A stretch of 64,000 nucleotides of DNA, taken from positions 1-64,000 of the forward strand of contig JBLHMP010000006.1 of NCBI GenBank assembly GCA_047623555.1, written 5' to 3'. This DNA comes from NORP181 sp047623555. GTDB lineage: Bacteria; Pseudomonadota; Alphaproteobacteria; Rhodobacterales; Rhodobacteraceae. Positions 17,525-25,749 of this stretch are shown here, one piece after another. Position 1 is the stretch's first letter, and each line of letters opens with the position of its first letter. The position numbers and the translations under genes were made by a program. The notes beneath the pieces are model-generated. The model worked only from the letters and a program-made list of their open reading frames with translations. It was not told the origin of the DNA and made no database searches.

Positions 17525-18400
17525 ATGTTCAAAGGCTCAATGCCAGCCCTCGTCACCCCGTTTTCAAACGGTGCGTTGGATATGGAGACCCTGAAACAAT
17601 TGGTCGAATGGCAGATCGGCGAAGGATCCAACGGTCTGGTTCCGGTTGGCACAACTGGCGAAAGCCCAACGCTAAGCCGCGATGAACATGAGACAGTGAT
17701 TGAAACCGTCGTCAAAGCCGCCGCTGGCCGTGTGCCGGTGATCGCCGGGGCCGGGTCAAACAATACGGCCGAAGCGGTGCATTTCATGCAGTTCGCCCAC
17801 AAAATTGGTGCGGATGCGGCGCTGGTGGTGACGCCATATTACAACAAACCAACACAACGTGGCCTGATTGCGCATTTTACCGCGTTGCACGACAGCTGTG
17901 ATTTGCCGATCTTTATTTACAACATCCCGGGCCGTTCCGCGATTGATATGACTGCGGACACCATGGGTGAATTGGCGCAATTGCCGCGTATCATCGGTGT
18001 CAAAGACGCCACTGCGGATATGGTGCGGGTTTCCGAACAGCGGATGACGTGCGGTAAGGATTTCGTCCAGATGTCTGCCGAAGATGCCAGCGCGCTGGGG
18101 TTCAATGCGCATGGTGGCGTTGGCTGTATTTCAGTCACGGCCAATGTGGCCCCACGTCTGTGTGCCGAATTTCAGGCGGCGATGGCGTCCGGAGATTACG
18201 CCAAAGCATTGGATTATCAGGACCGGTTGATGCCGTTGCATCAGGCGATCTTTACCGAGCCGGGGTTGGTTGGGGCCAAATATGGTCTGTCTTTGCTGGG
18301 CAAATGCAGCACCGAGGTACGCTCTCCTTTGACCGGACTTGAAGAGAGCACCAAAGCGGCCATTGAGGGTGCCATGCGTGGCGTCGGATTGATCAGCTAG
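17525..18400 (+). CDS. dapA: 4-hydroxy-tetrahydrodipicolinate synthase DapA
   Basis: This enzyme condenses pyruvate with aspartate semialdehyde in lysine and diaminopimelate synthesis. It is a 291-residue TIM barrel with GTTGESPTLS near residue 43, TPYYNKPTQ near residue 105, IYNIPGRS near residue 134 and the Schiff-base lysine in IGVKDAT near residue 160. The start at 17525 has AAAGGGAG upstream. It is divergent from the transglycosylase gene. Confidence 0.96.
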   Translation: MFKGSMPALVTPFSNGALDMETLKQLVEWQIGEGSNGLVPVGTTGESPTLSRDEHETVIETVVKAAAGRVPVIAGAGSNNTAEAVHFMQFAHKIGADAALVVTPYYNKPTQRGLIAHFTALHDSCDLPIFIYNIPGRSAIDMTADTMGELAQLPRIIGVKDATADMVRVSEQRMTCGKDFVQMSAEDASALGFNAHGGVGCISVTANVAPRLCAEFQAAMASGDYAKALDYQDRLMPLHQAIFTEPGLVGAKYGLSLLGKCSTEVRSPLTGLEESTKAAIEGAMRGVGLIS

Positions 18401-18457
18401 TCGCGTTGCGCGACGATTTTGATGCCTCCGGCGGGGATATTTGTGGAAATTGGAACT
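18401..18457 (+). repeat. Intergenic repeat after dapA, family A
   Basis: A small hairpin, tcgcgttgcgcga, at 18401-18413 is followed by atgcctccggcggggatatt at 18422-18441 and ttgtggaaattggaac. This matches the copies at 5149-5183 (minus) and 7869-7901. It may act as the dapA transcript end, but there is no proper T-tract. Confidence 0.6.
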
Positions 18458-18475
18458 GGAGCGTTGGTTTTGGCG

Positions 18476-18500
18476 TTGGGTGGGTGAAAACCCACGCTTG
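18476..18500. repeat. Palindromic intergenic repeat, family B
   Basis: GTGGGTGAAAACCCAC at 18480-18495 is a self-complementary 16-mer: a 6-bp stem around a 4-nt loop. The same motif recurs at 30590-30605, twice at 39156-39213, and as a one-base variant at 50363-50378. Here it lies between the 3' ends of convergent dapA and soeC. Confidence 0.7.
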
Positions 18501-19373
18501 CTACCGCTTGCCGTAATACAGTCCGACCACATGTTCTGCCTGCGCAAAAAATAACCAACGTGAAACGATGACGCCGACTAGGTGCGACAGTACCGCCAGC
18601 AGTGCAAATAAATGTCCAAACGGGGCGAGCAGTAACAAAACCGGCAGCCCGATCATCAACACCAGTGAAATCATCCGCAGTTTGGTGGCGTGTTTGCGCC
18701 CGACCACATAGACAAATTCGTTTAGCAGGTAATTGGTGCCAGTATGCGGTGGCTCAAACGCGCGGACCGTGCCGATGCCGCCAAGGCCGGTGGCAGTTGC
18801 CATGTTGGTGCCTGACTGCGCGAACGCCTTGTCGCCCTGCAACCACCAGACCATTTGGATGATGCCCGCGATGACCAGAAGCGCGGTCGCCATCGTGACC
18901 TGCCCGGCGAGCAATGCGCCGCCCGCAAGTGACAGGCCCAGGAACAATGCCGGGGTCAGCCGGGTATGCCAGCGCGGTATGGTTTTGAGTTGGGCATAGA
19001 TCATCGAGGTGGTGAACACCGTCAACAGGCTTAGAACCGCACCCAGAAACCCCAAAACTGCCCAGTTAGTCTCTAAAAACACCAAACCCGCGCCATAAAT
19101 GGCCATCACGATCAGGGCGGCCACGGCACAGATGCCTTCGCGGCTAAGCCAACTGGTTTGCCATTGTTTGAAAGCTTTCAGGAACCGTTCAGGGCGGCCC
19201 AAATGGAACGTTGAGGCCAGCAATCCGCCGACAGCCATCAGATAGGCGATAGCAAAGAACACAAACGCAACCCATCCGGTGATATCTGGATAGCCTAGGC
19301 CAAGCCAAAACAGTAGGCCAAAGCCGAGGCCGGACAAGGTGGTGAACGCGATGACAGAAGGGGCGGGATGCAT
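18501..19373 (-). CDS. soeC: Membrane anchor subunit of SoeABC-type sulfite dehydrogenase (DmsC family)
   Basis: The 290-residue protein has about eight membrane helices and belongs to the DmsC family of quinone-reactive anchors (FHLGRPERFLKAFKQWQTSWLSREG near residue 60 is characteristic). It would hold SoeAB at the inner face of the membrane and pass electrons to quinone. It starts one base after the soeB stop. The gene symbol follows the operon assignment. A DMSO-reductase anchor is the alternative but less likely, because the catalytic subunit lacks a Tat signal. Confidence 0.8.
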   Translation of the reverse strand: MHPAPSVIAFTTLSGLGFGLLFWLGLGYPDITGWVAFVFFAIAYLMAVGGLLASTFHLGRPERFLKAFKQWQTSWLSREGICAVAALIVMAIYGAGLVFLETNWAVLGFLGAVLSLLTVFTTSMIYAQLKTIPRWHTRLTPALFLGLSLAGGALLAGQVTMATALLVIAGIIQMVWWLQGDKAFAQSGTNMATATGLGGIGTVRAFEPPHTGTNYLLNEFVYVVGRKHATKLRMISLVLMIGLPVLLLLAPFGHLFALLAVLSHLVGVIVSRWLFFAQAEHVVGLYYGKR

Positions 19374-19374
19374 G

Positions 19375-20121
19375 TCAGAGTTTCTCCAGCGCTTTGTCGA
19401 GCCAGCCAAGAAAGCCGCCTGATTGCTCGACCGGAGCCAGCAGGGGGGCAAGGATGTTGATCTCGTCGTCCAGCGTGTCTTTGGGCCGTGGTGGCAGGTA
19501 TTTGTTCACCGGTTTGGTACCCAGTTCTGGCATCAGGTCAAAGCCGCCGCGGTCTGCCACCAATTGCGACACATCGCTGTCGGGATCGCCCAGATCGCCG
19601 AAATGCCGTGCGCCTGCGGGGCAGCTGCGCACACAGGTTGGCTCGCGGTCTTCTTCTGGCAGGTTTTCGTTGTAAATACGGTCAACGCAAAGGGTGCATT
19701 TCTTCATCACCCCCGCCGCCGCATCCAACTCGCGCGCGCCATACGGGCAGGCCCAGGCGCAAAGGCCACAGCCTATACAGTCGCTTTCATTAACCAGAAC
19801 AATGCCATCCTCGACGCGTTTATAGCTGGCCCCGGTCGGGCAGACCGTGACACAGGGGGCGTCTTCGCAATGCAGGCAGGATTTGGGAAAATGGATCAGC
19901 TGCGCCGGGCCCGTGTCAGGCTGGACCTCGTAACTGTGGACTCGGTTCAGAAAGGTGCCGGACGGGTCGGCGCCGTAAGGGTCTTGGTCAGACAAAGGCG
20001 CGCCGTAATTCTCGGTATTCCAGCCTTTGCAGGAAATCACGCAGGCGTGGCAGCCAACGCAGGTGTCCAGATCAATGACCAGGCCCAGCTTGCGTTCTGT
20101 ATGTTCAGGAAGCTGGGTCAT
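19375..20121 (-). CDS. soeB: Iron-sulfur subunit of SoeABC-type sulfite dehydrogenase
   Basis: The 248-residue ferredoxin-type subunit has four cysteine clusters: CVGCHACVISCKGWN near residue 21, CLHCEDAPCVTVCPTGA near residue 82, CIGCGLCAWACPYGA near residue 116, and CTLCVDRI with later CVRSCP. Together they bind four [4Fe-4S] clusters and wire the molybdenum subunit to the membrane anchor. Its start overlaps the end of the LysE-type gene by 4 bp (ATGA), so translation is coupled. Confidence 0.85.
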   Translation of the reverse strand: MTQLPEHTERKLGLVIDLDTCVGCHACVISCKGWNTENYGAPLSDQDPYGADPSGTFLNRVHSYEVQPDTGPAQLIHFPKSCLHCEDAPCVTVCPTGASYKRVEDGIVLVNESDCIGCGLCAWACPYGARELDAAAGVMKKCTLCVDRIYNENLPEEDREPTCVRSCPAGARHFGDLGDPDSDVSQLVADRGGFDLMPELGTKPVNKYLPPRPKDTLDDEINILAPLLAPVEQSGGFLGWLDKALEKL

Positions 20122-20747
20122 TCTGCGGCCCCCGGTTCGCCACGAAGAGCCAGCATGGTGGCCGCGCCTAACAGCCCGGTGCCCGAAAATACCCCTATCC
20201 AGCGTTCAACTTTAGACCCTAATATGCGGAATAGGCGCGCCGCAGCGGCCCCCATGATTATCAGTATGCTGCCATCAATGACGATATAGGTTATCCCCAG
20301 AATGGCGACCTGTGGTGCAACCGGCAGTCCGGTGTTGATGAATTGCGGAAATAGCGCCGCAAAAAATACCACCGCATAGGGGTTCGCCGCTGATGTGATA
20401 AACCCCCGGCGAAATAACGCGGATCGTTTCGGTGCTGGCGGGCGCACCGACCGCGCGCGTCTGGCGGCAAGGATGGTGTTCACGCCGATATAGACCAGAT
20501 AGGCAACGCCGCCCCATTTCACAGCCGAGAACACATTTGCCGATATCGCAATTAGCCCGGCCAGCCCAAAGCCAGCGATCACAATCTGCAAGGAATTGGC
20601 AAACAAATCGCCGACCATGATCGGCAAAGAGCGGCGCAGACCATGCTGCATAGACCCTGCCATAAACAGAATTTGACTGGGGCCTGGAGGATGCGCAAAG
20701 AAGATAAACACCGTCACCAGATAAACCATATATGTATCCAGAGTCAT
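20118..20747 (-). CDS. LysE/RhtB-family exporter inside the soe operon
   Basis: The 209-residue protein has about six helices and the LysE-family start MTLDTYMVYLVTVFIFFAHPPGPSQ, with SAANPYAVVFFAALFPQF in the second half. It overlaps the soeA stop and the soeB start by 4 bp on each side, so it is an integral member of the operon. Family members export amino acids or other small molecules. In this setting an exporter for a sulfur compound is possible but unproven. Confidence 0.85.
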   Translation of the reverse strand: MTLDTYMVYLVTVFIFFAHPPGPSQILFMAGSMQHGLRRSLPIMVGDLFANSLQIVIAGFGLAGLIAISANVFSAVKWGGVAYLVYIGVNTILAARRARSVRPPAPKRSALFRRGFITSAANPYAVVFFAALFPQFINTGLPVAPQVAILGITYIVIDGSILIIMGAAAARLFRILGSKVERWIGVFSGTGLLGAATMLALRGEPGAAE

Positions 20748-23557
20748 TGTCCCACCTTCCATTTCAGCTCTTTTGGTCCGGGTTCAATGGGCGAGGCCAG
20801 TTCCGGGAATACCGGCTGGCTTTCGCTCTGAACATCGGCCTTCTCAATCTTTACCTTCAGGTCAAACCACGCTGCTTGCCCGGTAATAGGGTCTGAATTG
20901 GCCCACCTCAGACCGTCACCTTTGGGTGGTAACAGCTCATGTATCAGGTGGTTCAACAGGAACCCTTTGGTTGCCTCGGGCGCGCCTTTGTCCAGCGCCC
21001 AGGTGCCTTTGCGTTTGCCAATGGCGTTCCAGGTCCAGACGGTATTGTCGTTCAGCGCCGCCATTTCCATGACCGGCACGGTGATTTCCCCATGTGGTGA
21101 GGTCACCCGCGTCCAATCGCCATCAACCAAGCCTCTTTCACGCATCAAACGCGTCGGCACGTACAGCGGATTGTGCCCATGCAATTGCCGTAACCATGCG
21201 TTTTGCGAACCCCAACTGTGGTACATTGCCATTGGTCGCTGGGTCAGCGCGGTGATGGTATAGCCGTCGTTGCCCTGCTGATCAGTTTCGTACCAGATCG
21301 GCAGCGGGTCCATTTTACCTTTGATCCGCTCGCGCAGATGATCCGGCGGTTGTCGATCGCCATGGCCTTCGGCGGCCAGCTGAAATTTGCGCATCGGTTC
21401 AACATAAAGCTGGAACAGATAGGGTTGTGGCGCATCAAACAGGCCCATGCCGACGGCCCAATCCTGATAGTCGTTGTTCCACGGTTTGTAGTAACTGGCC
21501 TCTTTCGGGATGTGGCTGGTGAAAAAGCTGCCATTTTCGATATACCGATCCAGCTGCTCGGGGTTCACATCACCGCGCCCCACAGCCGTTCCATCACCCC
21601 GGAACCCGGCCAGCGGGCCAATCCCGGGTTTGCGGATGTGATTGACAATATAATCGGCGTAATCGGCGTATTTCGCACTGCCATCGTCATTCACAAAGCC
21701 CGGTAATTCCAGCCGCGCGCCCAGATCACACAGCACCGATTGAAAGCCGCGCACATCACGGTCGGGTTCAATCACCGGCCAGCGAATCGCGTCGGCGACG
21801 GCGTCGGCCTCGCAGATTGGGCGGTCCAGCAGCGAGATACAATCGTGGCGTTCCAGATAGGTCGCATCGGGCAGGATCAGGTCGGCATAGGCGACCATTT
21901 CGGAATTATAGGCATCGGAATAGATGATGCGCGGGATCACGTATTCGCCGTTTTCATCCTGATCCGTCAGCATCTCCATAACGCCGCGCGTATTCATCGA
22001 CGAATTCCACGACATGTTGGCCATATACATAAACAGCGTGTCGATTTTATACGGATCACCGGCGTAGGCGTTGGAAATGACCATATGCATCAGGCCATGC
22101 GCGCTCATTGGGTTGTCCCAGGTGAACGCTTTGTCGATGCGCGCCGGGCTGCCGTCTGGTTTCAACGCGAGGTCATCTGGGCCTTGCACCATGCCCAGAT
22201 GCGGACCGTCCAGCGGGCAATCTGGCGTCACGCCGTAATGTGGTTTCGGATGCGCGGTGGCGGGTTTGGGATAAGGCGGCTTGAACCGGAACCCGCCGGG
22301 GACCTCAACCGTGCCAAGGATGATCTGCAACACATGCAGGGCGCGACAGGTTTGAAAGCCATTGGCATGCGCCGAGATCCCGCGCATGGCGTGAAAACTG
22401 ACCGGGCGACCGGTCATGGTTTTGTGTTTTTCGCCGCGAAAGTCAGTCCATTCGCGATCAAGCTCAAACGCCTCGTCAAAGGCGACACGCGCCAGCTCAA
22501 ACGCGATGGTTTTGATTTTCTCAGCCGGGATGCCACAGCGTTCCGCCACCGCTTCGGGGGCATAAGACGGGTCAAGATAACGCTCGGCCATCATGTGAAA
22601 CACTGGGCGGTGGGTGATCCCGGCGTGGCGATAGGTGCCGGACAGATCAGGGCGCACGCCGGGTTTGTCAAACGCCGTTAGCTTGCCGGTATTGCGATCA
22701 ACGACCAGTGGTTTGTCGTCGTCATCGCGCATAAATAGACCGTATTCCACCGAACTAGGGTCACTATTTAACAAAACCGGGGCGTTTGTGTAGCGCGCCA
22801 GATAGTCTAGATCAATCTTGCCGGCCTTCATCAACTCATGGACCAGCGCCAGAATAAACAGGCCATCGGTTCCGGGTGTAATCCCGATCCAATCATCCGC
22901 AACCGCGTTATATCCGGTGCGGATCGGGTTGACGCCAATCACCCGCGCGCCGCGCGCCTTGATCTTGGATATGCCCATCTTGATCGGGTTGCTGTCGTGA
23001 TCCTCGGCGACGCCGAATAGCATAAACAGCTTGGTATAATCCCAATCGGGCTGGCCAAACTCCCAAAACGCACCGCCCATAGTGTAGATACCGGCCGCCG
23101 CCATATTAACAGAACAAAACCCGCCATGTGCGGCGTAATTTGGCGTGCCAAAATTCTGCGCCCAGAAACTGGTAAAGCTTTGGCTTTGATCGCGGCCAGT
23201 GAAAAATGCCAGTTTCTCGGGGTTGTTCTTGCGGATCGGACCAAGCCAATCAGTGGCAATGCCCAACGCCTCGTCCCACGAAATCTCTTCAAATTCGCCT
23301 GATCCGCGCGGACCGACCCGTTTCATAGGGGCGCGCAGTCGCGACGGTGCGTTGACTTGCATGATGCCGGCCGAGCCTTTGGCACAGAGCACACCTTTGT
23401 TCACCGGATGGTCGCGGTTGCCCTCGATATAGGCAACTTTTCCATCCTTCATATGCACATCAATCCCGCAGCGGCAGGCGCACATGTAACAGGTGGTTTT
23501 GCGTATCTCGTCAGAAACCTTAGGGGATGTATCTAGATCGGGCTGTTGATGGGCCAT
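20744..23557 (-). CDS. soeA: Molybdopterin catalytic subunit of SoeABC-type sulfite dehydrogenase
   Basis: This 937-residue member of the DMSO-reductase family starts with a [4Fe-4S] motif (TTCYMCACRCG, then GVLCAKG about 26 residues later) and no Tat signal, so it should act in the cytoplasm. Cytoplasmic location, together with a four-cluster SoeB and a DmsC-type anchor, fits SoeABC, which oxidises sulfite to sulfate with quinone as acceptor. Placement next to the sulfite-producing Xsc module supports this. Other motifs: TGRDQSQSFTSFWAQNFG near 150, FGVAEDHDSNPIKMG near 190. Tetrathionate or polysulfide reductase-type function is the main alternative. Confidence 0.8.
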   Translation of the reverse strand: MAHQQPDLDTSPKVSDEIRKTTCYMCACRCGIDVHMKDGKVAYIEGNRDHPVNKGVLCAKGSAGIMQVNAPSRLRAPMKRVGPRGSGEFEEISWDEALGIATDWLGPIRKNNPEKLAFFTGRDQSQSFTSFWAQNFGTPNYAAHGGFCSVNMAAAGIYTMGGAFWEFGQPDWDYTKLFMLFGVAEDHDSNPIKMGISKIKARGARVIGVNPIRTGYNAVADDWIGITPGTDGLFILALVHELMKAGKIDLDYLARYTNAPVLLNSDPSSVEYGLFMRDDDDKPLVVDRNTGKLTAFDKPGVRPDLSGTYRHAGITHRPVFHMMAERYLDPSYAPEAVAERCGIPAEKIKTIAFELARVAFDEAFELDREWTDFRGEKHKTMTGRPVSFHAMRGISAHANGFQTCRALHVLQIILGTVEVPGGFRFKPPYPKPATAHPKPHYGVTPDCPLDGPHLGMVQGPDDLALKPDGSPARIDKAFTWDNPMSAHGLMHMVISNAYAGDPYKIDTLFMYMANMSWNSSMNTRGVMEMLTDQDENGEYVIPRIIYSDAYNSEMVAYADLILPDATYLERHDCISLLDRPICEADAVADAIRWPVIEPDRDVRGFQSVLCDLGARLELPGFVNDDGSAKYADYADYIVNHIRKPGIGPLAGFRGDGTAVGRGDVNPEQLDRYIENGSFFTSHIPKEASYYKPWNNDYQDWAVGMGLFDAPQPYLFQLYVEPMRKFQLAAEGHGDRQPPDHLRERIKGKMDPLPIWYETDQQGNDGYTITALTQRPMAMYHSWGSQNAWLRQLHGHNPLYVPTRLMRERGLVDGDWTRVTSPHGEITVPVMEMAALNDNTVWTWNAIGKRKGTWALDKGAPEATKGFLLNHLIHELLPPKGDGLRWANSDPITGQAAWFDLKVKIEKADVQSESQPVFPELASPIEPGPKELKWKVGQ

Positions 23558-23618
23558 GACAGTCCTTTATTCGCGTCTTGGGTACGCTATGATTTTTCTG
23601 CGCGCGGCGCGATAGTTT

Positions 23619-23634
23619 TCTGAAAATATTCAGA
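23619..23634. promoter_or_regulatory. Palindrome upstream of soeA
   Basis: TCTGAAAATATTCAGA is a 16-bp inverted repeat (TCTGAA/TTCAGA, 4-bp centre) lying 62 bp before the soeA start in an A/T-rich stretch. It is a plausible operator for the soe operon. I cannot name the regulator. Confidence 0.35.
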
Positions 23635-23678
23635 TTTCTGGAACCGCGTCCCACAAAACTGTGATGGTATGGACGGGT

Positions 23679-24812
23679 TTACCGATCCCCCAGCGCCACA
23701 TAATCACGCATTTCGGGCCCGTTATAGAGCGTCAGAGGGCGGATCAGGATATTGCCACGCTGTTGTTCAACGCACTGAATAATCCAGCCGGGCATACGGC
23801 CAATGGCAAAGATCGGCACATACAGATCCATCGGAATACCGTGCAATTGATAGATTACGCCGGAATAAAAATCGACATTCACGTTCAGACCATGACGCGC
23901 ATAGGGTGTCATCGCCTCGACCACCGCTTGCAGGATGGCGTACCATTCCGGGGCACCCATTTCCTCGCCCAGCTGGCGCACACCTTCGCGCATATGCCGC
24001 GCGCGCGGGTCTTCTTTGCGGTACACACGATGGCCAAATCCGGTGACAGGCTCGCGCGCGGCGCGCTTGGCTTTGACGTATTCGGCGGCTTTGTCGGCGG
24101 TGCCAATGTCCTGCACCATTTTCATCACGTCCTCGGCGGCACCACCATGGGCGGGGCCTGCTAGCGTCGACAGCGCTGTGACGATGGCACCGTGCAGATT
24201 GGCCTCGGTTCCGACTGTCACACGCGCGGCAAAACTCGACGCGTTGGCGCCATGTTCCGCGTGCAGGATGAAATCAACATCGGCCAGTCGCGCGGTGCTT
24301 TCGCTGGGCTTTTCGCCTTTCAGCATCCACAGCCAGTTCGCCGCATGGCCAAGGTTTGGGTCTGCAATAACCGGAATCCGGCCATTGCGAATGGCCTCAT
24401 GTGCGGCGATAATCATCGGCACTTGTGACGTCAAACGGATGCCATTGGCGATGAACGCGTCTTCGCCAACCTGCTGGCTCTCAGGCTCTAATGCGGCCAA
24501 AGCAGACACTGCAGTGCGCAAAACATCCATCGGGTGGCCGGTTTTGCAGGCGGCAATAATGTCGTGAACTTGCGGTGGCAACACGCGCGCGGCCTTGAGA
24601 CGCGCGTCATAGTCGGCCAGCTCAGTTGGGGTTGGTAGCTCACCATAGATCAGCAGATAACTGACCTCTTCGAACGTGGATTTTGTGGCCAGATCGTGGA
24701 TCGAATAACCCCGATAGCTAAGTTTACCAGCCGTGCCATCAATGTCGCTGACGCCGGACCGTTCAAAATAGACGCCCTTTAGGCCCCGGTTGATCTTGAC
24801 GTTGTCACTCAT
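23679..24812 (-). CDS. Citrate synthase / 2-methylcitrate synthase-like protein
   Basis: This 377-residue short-type citrate synthase carries the catalytic residues: HAEHGANASSF near residue 195, LAGPAHGGAAEDV near 228, and FGHRVYRKEDPRA near 265. It would condense acetyl-CoA (or propionyl-CoA) with oxaloacetate. In this place it could channel acetyl-CoA made by Xsc and Pta into the TCA cycle. AAGGAG precedes the start. It is divergent from pta with only 33 bp between start codons. Citrate versus methylcitrate specificity cannot be decided by eye. Confidence 0.88.
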   Translation of the reverse strand: MSDNVKINRGLKGVYFERSGVSDIDGTAGKLSYRGYSIHDLATKSTFEEVSYLLIYGELPTPTELADYDARLKAARVLPPQVHDIIAACKTGHPMDVLRTAVSALAALEPESQQVGEDAFIANGIRLTSQVPMIIAAHEAIRNGRIPVIADPNLGHAANWLWMLKGEKPSESTARLADVDFILHAEHGANASSFAARVTVGTEANLHGAIVTALSTLAGPAHGGAAEDVMKMVQDIGTADKAAEYVKAKRAAREPVTGFGHRVYRKEDPRARHMREGVRQLGEEMGAPEWYAILQAVVEAMTPYARHGLNVNVDFYSGVIYQLHGIPMDLYVPIFAIGRMPGWIIQCVEQQRGNILIRPLTLYNGPEMRDYVALGDR

Positions 24813-24845
24813 AGATGGCTCCTTTGCCGCGAAATAGGGGGTCTG

Positions 24846-25709
24846 ATGTCAGTTCTTGAAAACGCATATGCCAAAGCCCGGGTCAAAACACGGGCGCGCG
24901 GCGCGCGGGTGGTGTTTCCGGAAATGGATGATCCACGTGTCGCCCAAGCTGCGGTACGTCTGGCTGCCGAAGGTGTCTGTGAACCGCTGCCATTGGCACC
25001 GCCATCACAGGCGCATGTGGACGCATTGGTCGCGGCGCGTGGACTGAAAGAGGCCATTGCCCGGCGCATGGTTAACAAGCCTTTGTATCGTGCCGCAGCG
25101 ATGGTGGCGGCGGGCGAGGCGGACGCGATGGTTGCGGGTGCCGACAGCCCGACCAAACGGGTGATTGAGGCAGCGGCGATTGGCATTGGGCTGGCCGAAG
25201 GGGTCAAAACCCCGTCGTCGTTTTTTGTGATGCTGTTTCCGGATGGCCGCGAAATGGTGTTTGCGGATTGTGCGGTGAACGTTAACCCGGATGCCGGGCA
25301 ACTGGCCGATATTGCGCGGGCGTCTGTGGCGTCCGCACAGGCGTTATTAGGATCATCGCGGGTGGCTTTGCTGTCGTTTTCAACCGGAACATCCGGGGTT
25401 GGCGACAGTGTGGAAATCGTGCGCGCAGCTGCGGAAATCACCGGATATACCGGACCGGTGCAGGCAGATGCGGCTCTAAACATGGCGATTGCTGCGAAAA
25501 AGGGCATGGATGCGTTGGACGCCAATGTGCTGGTGTTTCCGTCTCTGGATGCGGGCAACATTGCGTATAAACTCTGCCAGGAATTGGCGGGTGCCCAGGC
25601 GTTAGGGCCGTTTCTGCAAGGATTCCGCAAACCGGTCTGCGACCTGAGTCGGGGTGCGTCGGTGGACGACATCGTGGCCGCCACCGTCCTGACCGTGGCC
25701 TTGGGATAG
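24846..25709 (+). CDS. pta: Phosphate acetyltransferase Pta
   Basis: The enzyme converts acetyl phosphate, the product of Xsc, to acetyl-CoA. At 287 residues it is a short Pta of the type found in taurine gene clusters. The PTA-fold motifs MVAGADSPTKRVIEAAAIGIGL (near residue 96; positions 25131-25196) and LLSFSTGTSGVGDS are present, as is FPSLDAGNIAYKLCQ near residue 235. It is the only plus-strand gene between citrate synthase and xsc. Confidence 0.9.
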   Translation: MSVLENAYAKARVKTRARGARVVFPEMDDPRVAQAAVRLAAEGVCEPLPLAPPSQAHVDALVAARGLKEAIARRMVNKPLYRAAAMVAAGEADAMVAGADSPTKRVIEAAAIGIGLAEGVKTPSSFFVMLFPDGREMVFADCAVNVNPDAGQLADIARASVASAQALLGSSRVALLSFSTGTSGVGDSVEIVRAAAEITGYTGPVQADAALNMAIAAKKGMDALDANVLVFPSLDAGNIAYKLCQELAGAQALGPFLQGFRKPVCDLSRGASVDDIVAATVLTVALG

Positions 25710-25749
25710 GTCGGCGCGCCATCGCTAAAAGATATGCGCGCCGAGCCCA

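Noticed and set aside
23619..23634. TauR site upstream of soeA
   Set aside because: I looked for CTGGAC-type repeats in the soeA leader and found none; only an unrelated TCTGAA/TTCAGA palindrome is present, so TauR control of soe is not supported by sequence.
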